From contig NZ_JAMXXN010000003.1 in the NCBI RefSeq assembly GCF_024129435.1, forward strand, positions 62,001 through 126,000: a stretch of 64,000 nt of DNA, given 5' to 3'. The position numbers and the translations under genes are program-made. The notes under the pieces are model-generated. The model did not search any database. It was not told where the DNA came from and worked only from the letters and a program-made list of their open reading frames with translations. Origin of the DNA: Acinetobacter lwoffii (GTDB taxonomy: Bacteria > Pseudomonadota > Gammaproteobacteria > Pseudomonadales > Moraxellaceae). Below are positions 1 to 7,859 of this stretch, one piece after another. Within the stretch, counting starts at the first letter, position 1; each line of letters begins with the position of its first letter.

Positions 1-43
1 TGGATATCTAATCGTTACCCATCAACGCATATCATTCAAGAAC

Positions 44-66
44 ACCCGCTTCGGCGGGTTTTTTAT
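44..66 (+). terminator. Rho-independent terminator of an upstream gene
   Basis: A CCCGC stem, TTCG loop and GCGGG stem are followed by a run of T. It ends a transcript coming from outside the window. The gene it serves is not visible; the first 40 bases hold no recognisable feature. Confidence 0.8.
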
Positions 67-194
67 TTTTAAGTCTGATCCAACTGAAAGACAGTCCATT
101 AAAAAAGATTATAAAAAGTAACAAAACTTTAGAAAATACTGTTTAAAATCAAATTAATTAAATAAATATCAATAAATAATTGAGGATAAACATC

Positions 195-785
195 ATGCGT
201 CTATTAAAACAATCTTTAATAACCCTGATGCTGGCCAGTACTTTGACCCTCACAGGATGTGGCTATAACACTTTGCAGGTGAAAGATGAAGCGGTCACCG
301 CATCATGGTCTGAAGTGCAAAACCAGTATCAGCGTCGTGCCGATCTGGTGCCGAATCTGGTCAATGTAGTCAAAGGCTATGCCGCGCATGAAGAGCAGGT
401 ATTGACCGAAGTGACTCAAGCACGTGCCAATGTTGCCGGTTTAAAAGTAGATCGTGAAGTACTGGAAGATCCTGAATTATTCCAGCGTTATCAGGAAGCG
501 CAGTCGCAAATGACCAGTGCCTTGTCTCGTCTTTTAGCCGTCACTGAGAATTATCCCGATCTGAAAGCCAATCAGCAATTCCGTGATTTGCAGATACAGC
601 TGGAAGGCACTGAAAACCGGATTGCAGTGGCACGTAACCGTTACATCACTACGGTTCAGGACTTTAACTCTTATGCGCGTCAATTCCCGCAAGTGATGAC
701 CGCCAAAGTAATTGGCATGGATACCAAACCAAACTTTAGTGCCGAGCAAAGTGCCCAAAAAGCTCCAACGGTTTCCTTTGAATAA
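195..785 (+). CDS. lemA: LemA family lipoprotein-like protein
   Basis: 196-residue LemA family protein. The N-terminus has a hydrophobic segment ending in a lipobox-like LTGC, followed by the family signature GYNTLQVKDE and the QYQRRADLVPNLVNVVKGYA block. The rest is predicted helical. The ATG at 195 is preferred because GAGG lies just upstream; the in-frame TTG at 180 overlaps that ribosome site. It is followed 30 bases later by two TPM-domain genes, a common lemA-TPM arrangement. LemA proteins are membrane or periplasmic helical bundles of unclear role. The family call is firm; the cellular function is not known. Confidence 0.9.
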   Translation: MRLLKQSLITLMLASTLTLTGCGYNTLQVKDEAVTASWSEVQNQYQRRADLVPNLVNVVKGYAAHEEQVLTEVTQARANVAGLKVDREVLEDPELFQRYQEAQSQMTSALSRLLAVTENYPDLKANQQFRDLQIQLEGTENRIAVARNRYITTVQDFNSYARQFPQVMTAKVIGMDTKPNFSAEQSAQKAPTVSFE

Positions 786-815
786 TGACTGACTTGTAAA
801 TAAGCGAGAAATCAG

Positions 816-1868
816 ATGTCTGAGATGCTGCTGAAATACTGTGCCGGATTGCTCCTCATGTTGGCCATGGGGATGGTAGTGCCTGTATCAGCAGAAACTG
901 CCACAGCTACGGATACTGAAGAAGTCATTGTGGCCCGTGAAATTTTGCAGCCTAAAGCGGGTCAAAATGCTTCAGCTCAAAAAAGTGGACCTGAAACAGA
1001 AACTGCAGCAGCATCACAGCCACAAATTGCCAATGATATGGCTGAAGGCCAGATACAGCGTGATTTACCCAGTCTGAATGAACCGGTGATTGATCAGGCG
1101 AATTTACTTAGTCCAGCTGAAAAACAGGCGATTAGTCAACGCATTTTAAACTTGCATAATGCCGGTAAAGGCCAGATTGGTGTCGTGATTATTCCGACCA
1201 CGGGGCAGGAAGATATTTTTGATTATTCCATGCGTGTTGCTGAAGCCTGGCAGCTGGGTTCAGCTAAACGCGACAATGGTTTATTGATGACCATTGCCAT
1301 TAATGATCGCCGTATTCAGATCTTGACGGGCTATGGTCTGGAAGGGGTACTGCCCGATATCGTGGCAGGCCGGATTATCAATGACAAGATCACGCCGTAT
1401 TTTAAACAGGCTCAATATGCGCAGGGGATCGACTCAGGACTGGCTGAAATAGAACGGATTTTAAATCTTGATCCTGAAATTGCAGCACAGGCAGCCGATG
1501 AATTAAAAGAACGTCAGGAACAGGCTTATCAGGCACAAAAAGCCAGTAAGGCGACGTTCAGTAGCGTGCTGTTTATTGTTGTTGCTGGGGTCGTCGGTTC
1601 CATGATTTTTGGCAGAAAACTCAGCGCTGCAACTGCCGCAGTTGCAGGCACAGCTGCCGGTCTGGTCAATGGCATGGGTTTAATTGCCAGTTTAATGATT
1701 GGTGCCGGGGTATTCTTCTTACTGGTCACCTCGCTTGCGCAGCTGATTTTACATGCCTTTATGGCAGGTGGTGGCCGCGGCGGTAGTGGTCGTGGTGGTT
1801 TTGGGGGCGGCGGCTTCGGCGGTGGCGGTGGTGGATTTGGTGGGGGAGGAGCATCAGGCTCATGGTAA
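816..1868 (+). CDS. TPM domain protein (YgcG family), membrane anchored
   Basis: 350 residues. An N-terminal signal segment (about 1-27, ending in VSAETA) is followed by a low-complexity linker. The TPM domain (about 90-230) carries the motifs DQANLLS, KRDNGLLMTIAINDRR and GYGLEG. Two hydrophobic segments lie around 255-310, and the tail is very rich in glycine (GGGGFGGGG, ending in SGSW). This is the usual YgcG layout: a periplasmic TPM domain tethered to the inner membrane. It sits between lemA and a second TPM gene and overlaps the latter by 7 bases, so the three are probably co-transcribed. Biochemical role uncertain. Confidence 0.88.
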   Translation: MSEMLLKYCAGLLLMLAMGMVVPVSAETATATDTEEVIVAREILQPKAGQNASAQKSGPETETAAASQPQIANDMAEGQIQRDLPSLNEPVIDQANLLSPAEKQAISQRILNLHNAGKGQIGVVIIPTTGQEDIFDYSMRVAEAWQLGSAKRDNGLLMTIAINDRRIQILTGYGLEGVLPDIVAGRIINDKITPYFKQAQYAQGIDSGLAEIERILNLDPEIAAQAADELKERQEQAYQAQKASKATFSSVLFIVVAGVVGSMIFGRKLSAATAAVAGTAAGLVNGMGLIASLMIGAGVFFLLVTSLAQLILHAFMAGGGRGGSGRGGFGGGGFGGGGGGFGGGGASGSW

Positions 1869-2422
1869 CAACGACAGATACGACAGAAATTGTCACGCGG
1901 CCGAAGCTGGAAGAGCATGCGCAGCCGAGTTTTAAACGCTGGCTCAAGCATGTTTGTCATATTCCTTCGGCAAAACGTTTTTACTCTAAGCAGGATCAGC
2001 ATGCCATTGCACTAGCGGTTGAAGAAGCTGAGCATGGACATGTGGGGGAGATTCAAGTCGTCATTGAAGCTTGTTTACCTGCGGCAATTGCCTATCAGCA
2101 CGATACCTTAAGTCGCGCACGCCAACTCTTTGCTGAACTAGGTACATGGGACACCGAATATAACAGTGGTGTTTTGCTCTACTTAAACTTATGCGAGCGA
2201 AAAGTCGAAATTGTGATTGACCGTGGTATTCGAAATGCCACAACGCAAGAGATTTGGGATAGAATTTGCCAAAATATTCTTCGGCAATTGGCAGAGAAAA
2301 AATATAAAGAAGCTTTGGTTGATGGCATTTTTGAAATTGGAAAAGTTTTAGATGCCTACTATGATCGGCAGATTCAAGATTTAGACAATGAGATCAGTAA
2401 TCAACCGATTATACTCGGGTGA
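1862..2422 (+). CDS. TPM domain protein, soluble paralogue
   Basis: 186 residues with no signal peptide or membrane segment. The middle holds a TPM-like core: AEHGHVGEIQVVIEACLP, then YNSGVLLYLNLCERKVEIVIDRGI, which parallels the DNGLLMTIAINDRRIQILTGYG part of the preceding gene. The start ATG lies inside the last codons of that gene, suggesting translational coupling. The protein is probably cytoplasmic or membrane-associated through its partner. Family placement is good; function unknown. Confidence 0.82.
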   Translation: MVTTTDTTEIVTRPKLEEHAQPSFKRWLKHVCHIPSAKRFYSKQDQHAIALAVEEAEHGHVGEIQVVIEACLPAAIAYQHDTLSRARQLFAELGTWDTEYNSGVLLYLNLCERKVEIVIDRGIRNATTQEIWDRICQNILRQLAEKKYKEALVDGIFEIGKVLDAYYDRQIQDLDNEISNQPIILG

Positions 2423-2669
2423 TTTTTACTTACATTTTTTATAATAAAATTGTCAATAAATAAAGTTTTATCAAGAAGAGCTATCGTTTTGCACTTCTTG
2501 AAGCAATTAAGTAAGCTCCAAAGCAAGGTAGTGTCGTCTACGCAACAGATTGAATAAGCATAAAATAAAACCGAAGCTGTAAAAAGTGCTTATGAGTAGC
2601 TTGAGGGAGGTTATGAAAAACTACTGAAAAAGTGAATTTGCTGTTTTTAGAGAATTTTGAGTTAAAACA

Positions 2670-2696
2670 AAAAACGCATCTTTAAAGATGCGTTTT
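2670..2696. terminator. Bidirectional terminator between TPM gene and pilin
   Basis: A perfect palindrome (ACGCATCTTTAAAGATGCGT) is flanked by A and T runs, so it can stop transcripts from both sides. The rest of the 2423-2716 gap shows no gene. Confidence 0.85.
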
Positions 2697-2716
2697 TATC
2701 AAGAAGAACATCATAT

Positions 2717-3082
2717 TTAAGGGGCAACAGAAGTAGCGTGATAGCCACATTTTAGACCGTCAGTAAATGTACATTCAGAAACTTTAGCGCCAGTCATTTT
2801 AGGCGTCCCAGTTACTACTATAGCAGTTCCTACTTGTCCTTCACCTGCAGCTATTGTATTACATACTGATGCACTAGCCGTAGGTGAGTCCACTGTGGAA
2901 GATGGGTCAAAGGTATGCGTATACAATTGGCTTGCATAAGCTTTAGTTTCAGCAAGACAGCCTGCTGCAGAAGATTTTTTCGTATAGTCTTGATAAGCTG
3001 GAATCGCAATTGCTGCAAGAATACCAATAATTGCAACAACGATCATTAATTCAATAAGCGTAAAGCCTTTTTGAGCGTTCAT
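2717..3082 (-). CDS. Type IV major pilin, ComP/PilA-like
   Basis: 121-residue class IVa prepilin. A short leader MNAQKG is followed by the processed N-terminus [27 protein letters not shown] with Glu at mature position 5. The globular part has four cysteines (AGC, SVC, SEC, KC), enough for two disulfides, and an internal Ser/Thr-rich stretch before SVC. The ATG at 3082 has GGAG six bases upstream; an in-frame GTG at 3094 is less likely. Divergent from an O-oligosaccharyltransferase gene, as recalled for comP of A. baylyi. No C-terminal serine, so glycosylation, if any, should be internal as in ComP. Major pilin versus DNA-uptake-specific pilin cannot be decided here. Confidence 0.88.
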   Translation of the reverse strand: MNAQKGFTLIELMIVVAIIGILAAIAIPAYQDYTKKSSAAGCLAETKAYASQLYTHTFDPSSTVDSPTASASVCNTIAAGEGQVGTAIVVTGTPKMTGAKVSECTFTDGLKCGYHATSVAP

Positions 3083-3142
3083 AACATTCTCCACAAATGT
3101 TTTGTAAATTTATTTATAAGCTTTGTAAGCTAATTTATAGTT

Positions 3143-3158
3143 TGCACAAAGTATGCCA
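3143..3158 (-). promoter_or_regulatory. Putative sigma-54 promoter of the pilin gene
   Basis: Read on the minus strand the element is TGGCATACTTTGTGCA. It has GG and GC dinucleotides at the -24/-12 spacing (12 bases apart) and matches TGGCAC-N5-TTGCA at most positions. The predicted start would leave a leader of about 50 bases before the pilin ATG. Type IV pilin genes are commonly RpoN/PilSR dependent. Inferred from pattern only. Confidence 0.55.
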
Positions 3159-3384
3159 ATACATGTTACTCAATTATTTCCTATCAAATCAATAGATTGT
3201 TTAATAGATTAAAAATCTTAGTATACGTGTAAGTAAATTTATGTAACTAAGTGACAAAAAATGTCAACTTTTTCTGAATTTAATCAAATTAAAGCCTCTG
3301 CAATATCTTCACTAACGAAGAACAAATTACAAAAAATCTACTTTTTGTTTATCATGTGCCAAACTTCTACTGCCTGATATTTCC

Positions 3385-5019
3385 ATGAAATTCACGCTCG
3401 CTCTGATTGCAGCCATTCTTATCTCCCTTGCATGGCTCATGCCTGTGCACTACCGACCATGGGTCACCTATACCGGTGAACTCTATGCCTTCTTCGCTTT
3501 ATTCGCGCTTGCTGCCATCTGTCTAAAAGAAAAACTCAAAATTCCAGCAATCAGTCTGCCATTGCTGTTACTGGCCTGTATCCCTTTAGCCCAATTTCTT
3601 CTGGGACAGGTATTTTTCTTCAGTACCGCCATGATGGCAGCGATTTATGTGTTTAGTTTCTGGCTAGCGAGTGTCTTGGGCTATAACTTGTCTATAGGGA
3701 AAAATAACAGGGAAGAAACTTTTACCCATTTAAGCTATGTATTCTTGGTGTCAGGCACGATTACCGGCTTAATTGCTTTATGTCAGTGGACGAATCTGGA
3801 TTCAATATTGCCAGGCATGGTCAATATTAGTGGCAACCAGCGGCCATATGCCAACTTTGCCCAGCCCAATAATATGGCAACCTTTTTGCTCATGTCCTTG
3901 ATGAGTTGCCTTTACTTATATGAAAAGAAAAAAATCCATACCAAATGGTTATTTGTATGCGTTGCTGTGATTGTGATTGGTGTGGCTTTAAGCCAGTCAC
4001 GTACTGCTTGGGTTGCTGCGAGCGCAATTATGCTGTATCTAGGATTCTATCAATATAAAGGCATTATCCGCCTGAAATGGTACTACAGCACAGCATGGTT
4101 TATCTTTTTTATTTTCTTCATTGTCGCTTTTCCATTACTCAGCCAATTCGCTGCACAAGCAATCGATACGGACGTAGTACAAAGCAGGGATGTGGTAGCG
4201 CGTGCCACCGGCGATATGTCACGTCTCGCAATCTGGCAGCAAATGATTGCCGCGATTCAGGCTCAGCCATGGTTTGGCTACGGTTGGTATCAGACGAGTG
4301 CTGCATTTGTTTCAATTAGTGATACGGTGCAAGGCCCGGTCTGGATTCGGAGTGCGCATAATTTTATTCTGGATTTTTTGCTCTGGAATGGCTTAATTCT
4401 TGGTCTGCCATTTCTGGCATACTTTGGTTATTTGGGCTATCAATTACAACGTTGGGTCAATACGCCTGAGTCTGTCATTGGGATCTTGATGATCGGGGCT
4501 TTTCTTACCCATGCCATGTTTGAGTTCCCGCAGCACTATGCCTATTTTCTGCTACCAGTCGGTTTTATCCTAGGTACAATTTTGGCACAAAATCCAAAAA
4601 TTAAAATAATAGTTATGCAATCAATCGGCATGAAATTCATTTTTGCTGTTGGGTTACTTTTATTGATTGTGATTTATCGCGACTATGATGTTACGGTGCC
4701 AAAACTCGGGCAAAGTATTCGTTATGAAAAACAGCCGGAAAAAATCACCAATGAAAAACCAATTTATTTGCTGACCGAGTTTAATCATCGCATTGCCTGG
4801 ATTCGTCTGAATCCTTATAGCAAGGCATCTGCTGAACAGATTCAGGAAGGTGAACAAATGGTCTTGAGTTATCCGACTAAATATAACCTGATCAAATATG
4901 CCAAACTTTTAACTTTTAATGGATATGAGGCAGAAGCCAAGCACCAGCTGCAACGCTTAAAGACTATTCAGAAAACTGAAATGAGTTATGAAGAACTAAT
5001 GCAGGATGTACCTCGTTAA
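3385..5019 (+). CDS. O-oligosaccharyltransferase (PglL/PglS/TfpO-type, Wzy_C)
   Basis: 544-residue polytopic inner-membrane protein with about 11-12 hydrophobic segments. The Wzy_C-type signature is visible: RPYANFAQPNNMATFLL in a periplasmic loop, and a larger loop with GYGWYQTSAAF followed by the SAHNFILDFLLWNG motif whose histidine is essential in such enzymes. The C-terminal 120 residues are soluble, as in PglL proteins. These enzymes move lipid-linked glycans onto Ser/Thr of pilins in the periplasm. Divergent adjacency to a ComP-like pilin suggests a dedicated pilin-glycosylating enzyme (PglS-like) rather than an O-antigen ligase, though WaaL cannot be excluded. Confidence 0.82.
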   Translation: MKFTLALIAAILISLAWLMPVHYRPWVTYTGELYAFFALFALAAICLKEKLKIPAISLPLLLLACIPLAQFLLGQVFFFSTAMMAAIYVFSFWLASVLGYNLSIGKNNREETFTHLSYVFLVSGTITGLIALCQWTNLDSILPGMVNISGNQRPYANFAQPNNMATFLLMSLMSCLYLYEKKKIHTKWLFVCVAVIVIGVALSQSRTAWVAASAIMLYLGFYQYKGIIRLKWYYSTAWFIFFIFFIVAFPLLSQFAAQAIDTDVVQSRDVVARATGDMSRLAIWQQMIAAIQAQPWFGYGWYQTSAAFVSISDTVQGPVWIRSAHNFILDFLLWNGLILGLPFLAYFGYLGYQLQRWVNTPESVIGILMIGAFLTHAMFEFPQHYAYFLLPVGFILGTILAQNPKIKIIVMQSIGMKFIFAVGLLLLIVIYRDYDVTVPKLGQSIRYEKQPEKITNEKPIYLLTEFNHRIAWIRLNPYSKASAEQIQEGEQMVLSYPTKYNLIKYAKLLTFNGYEAEAKHQLQRLKTIQKTEMSYEELMQDVPR

Positions 5020-5023
5020 ATAC

Positions 5024-5052
5024 AAAAAAGCCAGCAGATGCTGGCTTTTTTA
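5024..5052. terminator. Bidirectional terminator between oligosaccharyltransferase and bfr
   Basis: AGCCAGCA and TGCTGGCT arms around a GA loop, flanked by A and T runs, serve the convergent genes on both sides. Confidence 0.88.
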
Positions 5053-5066
5053 ATTTAATTCTAGTT

Positions 5067-5531
5067 TTAGAGCTGGCTTTGGATATAGTTTTCGATACCA
5101 ATACTCTCGATCAGATCGATTTGTGTCGTGGTCCAGTCTAGATAGTTTTCTTCTTTCTCTAGAATTTCCTGAACCAGATCACGCGTCACATAATCCATTT
5201 GGGTTTCAGCCAATGCCACTGCTTTCTGGATGGCTTCAATATTCTCTTTAACTTTGCGTACATCACAGTGCAGCACTTCTTGAGTATGCTGACCAATATA
5301 CAGTTTGCCCAGATTTTGTAAATTCGGCAGACCTTCCAAAAATAAAATACGTTCAATAATTTTATCGGCATGTTTCATCTGAACAATGGATTCTTTATAT
5401 TCTGCCGAGCCCAGTTTCTCAATGCCCCAGTCATTAAACATGCGCGAATGCAGGAAATACTGGTTAATGGCAGTTAAGTGGTGATACAACACCTGATTGA
5501 GCTGATTAATCACATCACGATTGCCTTTCAT
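5067..5531 (-). CDS. bfr: Bacterioferritin subunit lacking most ferroxidase ligands
   Basis: 154-residue bacterioferritin that aligns without gaps over residues 1-140 with E. coli Bfr as I recall it (MKG..VIN.LN; FLEGLPNLQ.LGKL.IG). The haem-ligand Met52 (QMKHAD) and His54 are present. Of the diiron ligands, position 18 is His instead of Glu, 51 is Gln instead of Glu, 94 is Val instead of Glu and 130 is Tyr instead of His; only Glu127 and His54 remain. The protein therefore looks like a haem-binding, ferroxidase-deficient subunit that would co-assemble with a catalytic subunit encoded elsewhere. bfd lies upstream beyond a transposon gene. Confidence 0.92.
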   Translation of the reverse strand: MKGNRDVINQLNQVLYHHLTAINQYFLHSRMFNDWGIEKLGSAEYKESIVQMKHADKIIERILFLEGLPNLQNLGKLYIGQHTQEVLHCDVRKVKENIEAIQKAVALAETQMDYVTRDLVQEILEKEENYLDWTTTQIDLIESIGIENYIQSQL

Positions 5532-5683
5532 CGCATAACTCCATTTGGACCTGTTTTATCTTTCTAAGAAAGCGCTCTAATCCTGATAGTAAAGCAAGTC
5601 AGGGGCAAATGGCGAGTAATTTATCAAATCAAACGTAAAACCTCGTTTTCAAGGCAGGGATATAAATGAGTGACCTAAGCCAT

Positions 5684-5700
5684 ACGACATGAAATGTCGT
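5684..5700. repeat. Left-end hairpin of the IS200/IS605-like element
   Basis: ACGACAT-gaa-ATGTCGT is a perfect 7-bp stem with a 3-base loop, 63 bases before tnpB. Subterminal hairpins of this kind are recognised as single strands by TnpA of the IS200/IS605 family. The exact left boundary is not resolved. Confidence 0.6.
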
Positions 5701-5762
5701 TTCAAATTAACATTTTTAACTTTGGATATTCTATTGGTTATTTTCATTGATAAAATAATCGC

Positions 5763-6824
5763 ATGAAAACACTTAAATTACGCATTAAAGATAAACATTC
5801 CAAGATATTAGAGCAATTAGCATCTGAAGTGAATTTCGTCTGGAATTATGTCAATGATTTAAGCTTTAAACACCTTAAAAGAAAAGGTGAATTTCTCAGT
5901 GCTTACGATATTGCTGAATATACGAAAGGTACATCTAGGCTTTGTGGGTTACATAGTCAAACCATTCAGGCTATTACCGAAGAATTAGTCATACGCAGAA
6001 AGCAATTCAAGAAGACCAAACTAAGATGGCGGGTCAGTCATAAGAAATCAGCCAGAAGATCACTAGGTTGGATACCCTTTAAGAAAGTAGCAATCAAGTA
6101 TGCTGATGGCCATATCCAGTATGGCAAGCATCAGTTTAAAATATGGGATAGCTATGGACTGTCAAATTACAGTATCAAGACTGGTTCGTTTGTCGAGGAT
6201 GCGCGTGGCCGCTGGTATGTCTGCTTAGTTGTGAATAGCCCTAAAATTGAGAAATCGACTGCGACTAATTTGATTGGGATTGATCTGGGCTTAAAGGATA
6301 TAGCCACTTGTTCGGATGGTACGATAATTTCAAATCCCAAGTTCTACCGTCAATATGAACAGAAATTAGGGATTGCTCAACGAGCGAAAAATAGAAAACG
6401 GGTCCGTGCATTACACGCCAAGATTGCAAACTGTCGTAAAGACCATTTGCACAAAGCGAGTACAATGCTTATAAAGAAAAATGCACTAATTGTTGTAGGC
6501 GATCTGAGTGCGAAAAAACTGGTGAAAACCAAGATGGCGAAGTCTGTTCTGGATACCGGATTTTCAGCATTCAAGACCATGCTCAAGTATAAATGCGAGA
6601 ACGCAGGAGTATGGTTTGAAGAAGTTAGTGAAAGTTTCACAACCCAAATGTGTTCATGCTGTGGTGAGGTCACTGCAAGCAGTCCGAAAGGTAGAGCAGA
6701 TTTGCGAATAAGAGTATGGGAATGTGAAAACTGTTCAAGTATTCTGGATCGGGACTTGAATAGTGCTAAGAACATACTTGCGCTTGGGCATAAGCGTCTC
6801 GCAGGAGGAATCAGCTCTATTTAG
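5763..6824 (+). CDS. tnpB: TnpB, RNA-guided transposon-encoded nuclease
   Basis: 353 residues of the OrfB/TnpB family. An N-terminal helix-turn-helix/wedge-like region (MKTLKLRIKD...FVWNYVNDLS) precedes the RuvC core. RuvC-I is GIDLGLKD (Asp174), and RuvC-III is LDRDLNSAKNIL (Asp329/331). The zinc ribbon is C297-x2-C300 ... C321-x2-C324. The RuvC-II position normally written I/V-E-D-L reads VVGDLSAKKL, with Gly246 in place of the catalytic Glu. A conserved-looking Glu pair sits 40 residues later in VWFEEVSES (286-287) and could substitute, as described for some TnpB and Cas12 groups. The omega RNA probably overlaps the 3' end of the gene and the right end. Confidence 0.9.
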   Translation: MKTLKLRIKDKHSKILEQLASEVNFVWNYVNDLSFKHLKRKGEFLSAYDIAEYTKGTSRLCGLHSQTIQAITEELVIRRKQFKKTKLRWRVSHKKSARRSLGWIPFKKVAIKYADGHIQYGKHQFKIWDSYGLSNYSIKTGSFVEDARGRWYVCLVVNSPKIEKSTATNLIGIDLGLKDIATCSDGTIISNPKFYRQYEQKLGIAQRAKNRKRVRALHAKIANCRKDHLHKASTMLIKKNALIVVGDLSAKKLVKTKMAKSVLDTGFSAFKTMLKYKCENAGVWFEEVSESFTTQMCSCCGEVTASSPKGRADLRIRVWECENCSSILDRDLNSAKNILALGHKRLAGGISSI

Positions 6825-6892
6825 AGAGGTGAGGATGTCAAGGAACAGCAAATGAAAATCGACATCGAATCGATTCAGACTCAGATGAATGG

Positions 6893-6922
6893 CAATAAAA
6901 ACCCGCCAGAGTCAAAGGCGGG
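6893..6922 (-). terminator. Terminator of bfd
   Basis: On the minus strand CCCGCC-tttgactct-GGCGGG is followed by TTTTTATT. It lies just outside the TnpB element, downstream of bfd. A second palindrome (AATGATC-aaa-GATCATT, 6931-6947) lies beside it, with a T-rich stretch on the plus strand. Confidence 0.8.
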
Positions 6923-6985
6923 GGAGGAGTAATGATCAAAGATCATTGTTTTTCATTATGCTTATTGGGAGAAATCTTTCTAAAT

Positions 6986-7180
6986 TTATGCTGCAACAGC
7001 CAGTCGAGCTGCAATTTGTGAAACCTCATCACTGATGATCATGCGGGCTTCTGGTGCGCAGCGGCCACAGCAAGTTCCCAAGTCCAACATATCGCGGACA
7101 TCACGATAACTTTCAGCGCCATTTGCAATAGCATCTTTAATGTCTTGATCTGTAATGCCACGGCATAGACAAACGTACAT
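6986..7180 (-). CDS. bfd: Bacterioferritin-associated ferredoxin
   Basis: 64-residue [2Fe-2S] protein starting MYVCLCRGITDQDI with a second cysteine pair in LGTCCGRCAPEA, giving the four-cysteine Bfd fold (CxC ... CxxC). Bfd docks on bacterioferritin and passes electrons to the haem so that stored iron is released. The ATG at 7180 gives the canonical N-terminus; an in-frame TTG at 7189 adds three residues. A Fur-box-like palindrome lies about 45 bases upstream, in line with expression during iron starvation. The usual neighbour bfr is on the same strand, now separated by the tnpB element. Confidence 0.93.
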   Translation of the reverse strand: MYVCLCRGITDQDIKDAIANGAESYRDVRDMLDLGTCCGRCAPEARMIISDEVSQIAARLAVAA

Positions 7181-7221
7181 AGGACACAACCACAGTGATT
7201 AAATAAGATAAGTAATATTAT

Positions 7222-7236
7222 TGATAATTGTTATCG
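7222..7236. promoter_or_regulatory. Fur box upstream of bfd
   Basis: The site TGATAATTGTTATCG matches 12 of 14 positions of the 7-1-7 Fur motif TGATAAT-n-ATTATCA and contains the palindrome GATAA-TTG-TTATC. Fur with iron would block bfd transcription here. Inferred from sequence. Confidence 0.7.
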
Positions 7237-7400
7237 TTTGTCAATAAAAATCATTTGAAATAGCTTTTATCATGATTGATGATTTAGATAAAAAAACACC
7301 ACCTGAGCGGAAATCTAAGTATTAATTAAATTTCCGCGCAAGAGCGATTCATGATTTAGAATGAGATATTGCAGGGTGGGGACTGAGTGATTTTTATAAC

Positions 7401-7784
7401 TTATTGATTAATTATGACAATGCCATCCATTTCAACCAAGGCATCTTTAGGCAGGCTGGCCACACCTAAAGCGGCACGTGCTGGATAGGGCTGGGCAAAA
7501 TACTCGCCCATAATCTGGTTCACGAGTTGAAAGTGAGATAAATCGGTCAGGAAAATATTCAGCTTGGCGATATCTGCCAAAGAACCACCAGCGGCTTCAC
7601 AGACTGCTTTTATATTATCAAATACCCGGCGAATTTGCGCTTCAATGCCTTCAACCAGTTCCATACTATAAGGATCCAAGCCAATTTGACCTGATAGATA
7701 TAAGGTATCACCCACTAAAATGGCTTGCGAATAAGTGCCAATCGCAGCAGGGGCATTTTCAGTATGGATTACTTGGCGGGACAT
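7401..7784 (-). CDS. ridA: RidA family enamine/imine deaminase
   Basis: 127 residues, the normal length of the YjgF/YER057c/UK114 family. Key blocks are [24 protein letters not shown] near the N-terminus and [24 protein letters not shown] at the C-terminus, including the arginine that binds the substrate carboxylate. The cytosolic trimer hydrolyses reactive 2-aminoacrylate and related enamines released by PLP enzymes. It lies about 75 bases downstream of spoT on the same strand and may be co-transcribed with it, a pairing I recall in Acinetobacter. Confidence 0.92.
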   Translation of the reverse strand: MSRQVIHTENAPAAIGTYSQAILVGDTLYLSGQIGLDPYSMELVEGIEAQIRRVFDNIKAVCEAAGGSLADIAKLNIFLTDLSHFQLVNQIMGEYFAQPYPARAALGVASLPKDALVEMDGIVIINQ

Positions 7785-7859
7785 TAATTTCTCCTTTTAT
7801 CATCGACATACATCATATTCGATCAATTCGGTCGATAAAAGCACTATCGTTTTAAATGA

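Larger units (their letters stand above)
5684..6841 (+). mobile_element. tnpB-only IS200/IS605 (IS1341-like) element
   Basis: A tnpB gene bordered by a left hairpin and, on the right, a small CTCT-ATTT-AGAG hairpin followed by TCAA at 6838-6841, the right-cleavage tetranucleotide known for IS608. There is no tnpA, so movement would need a transposase in trans. The element sits in the bfr-bfd gap without breaking either gene. Coordinates are minimal: the left end could lie up to about 60 bases further out. Confidence 0.65.

Noticed and set aside
1780..1860. CRISPR- or satellite-like GGT/GGC repeats
   Set aside because: They encode the glycine-rich tail of the TPM protein and have no unique spacers.
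1529..2002. Proline-rich reading frame on the minus strand
   Set aside because: It is the antisense of the glycine-rich tail of the TPM gene and overlaps two well supported genes.
6377..6775. 132-codon frame antisense to tnpB
   Set aside because: No ribosome site or known motif; explained as the shadow of tnpB.
6852..6932. 26-codon reading frame after tnpB
   Set aside because: It runs across the bfd terminator hairpin and has no recognisable product; probably chance.
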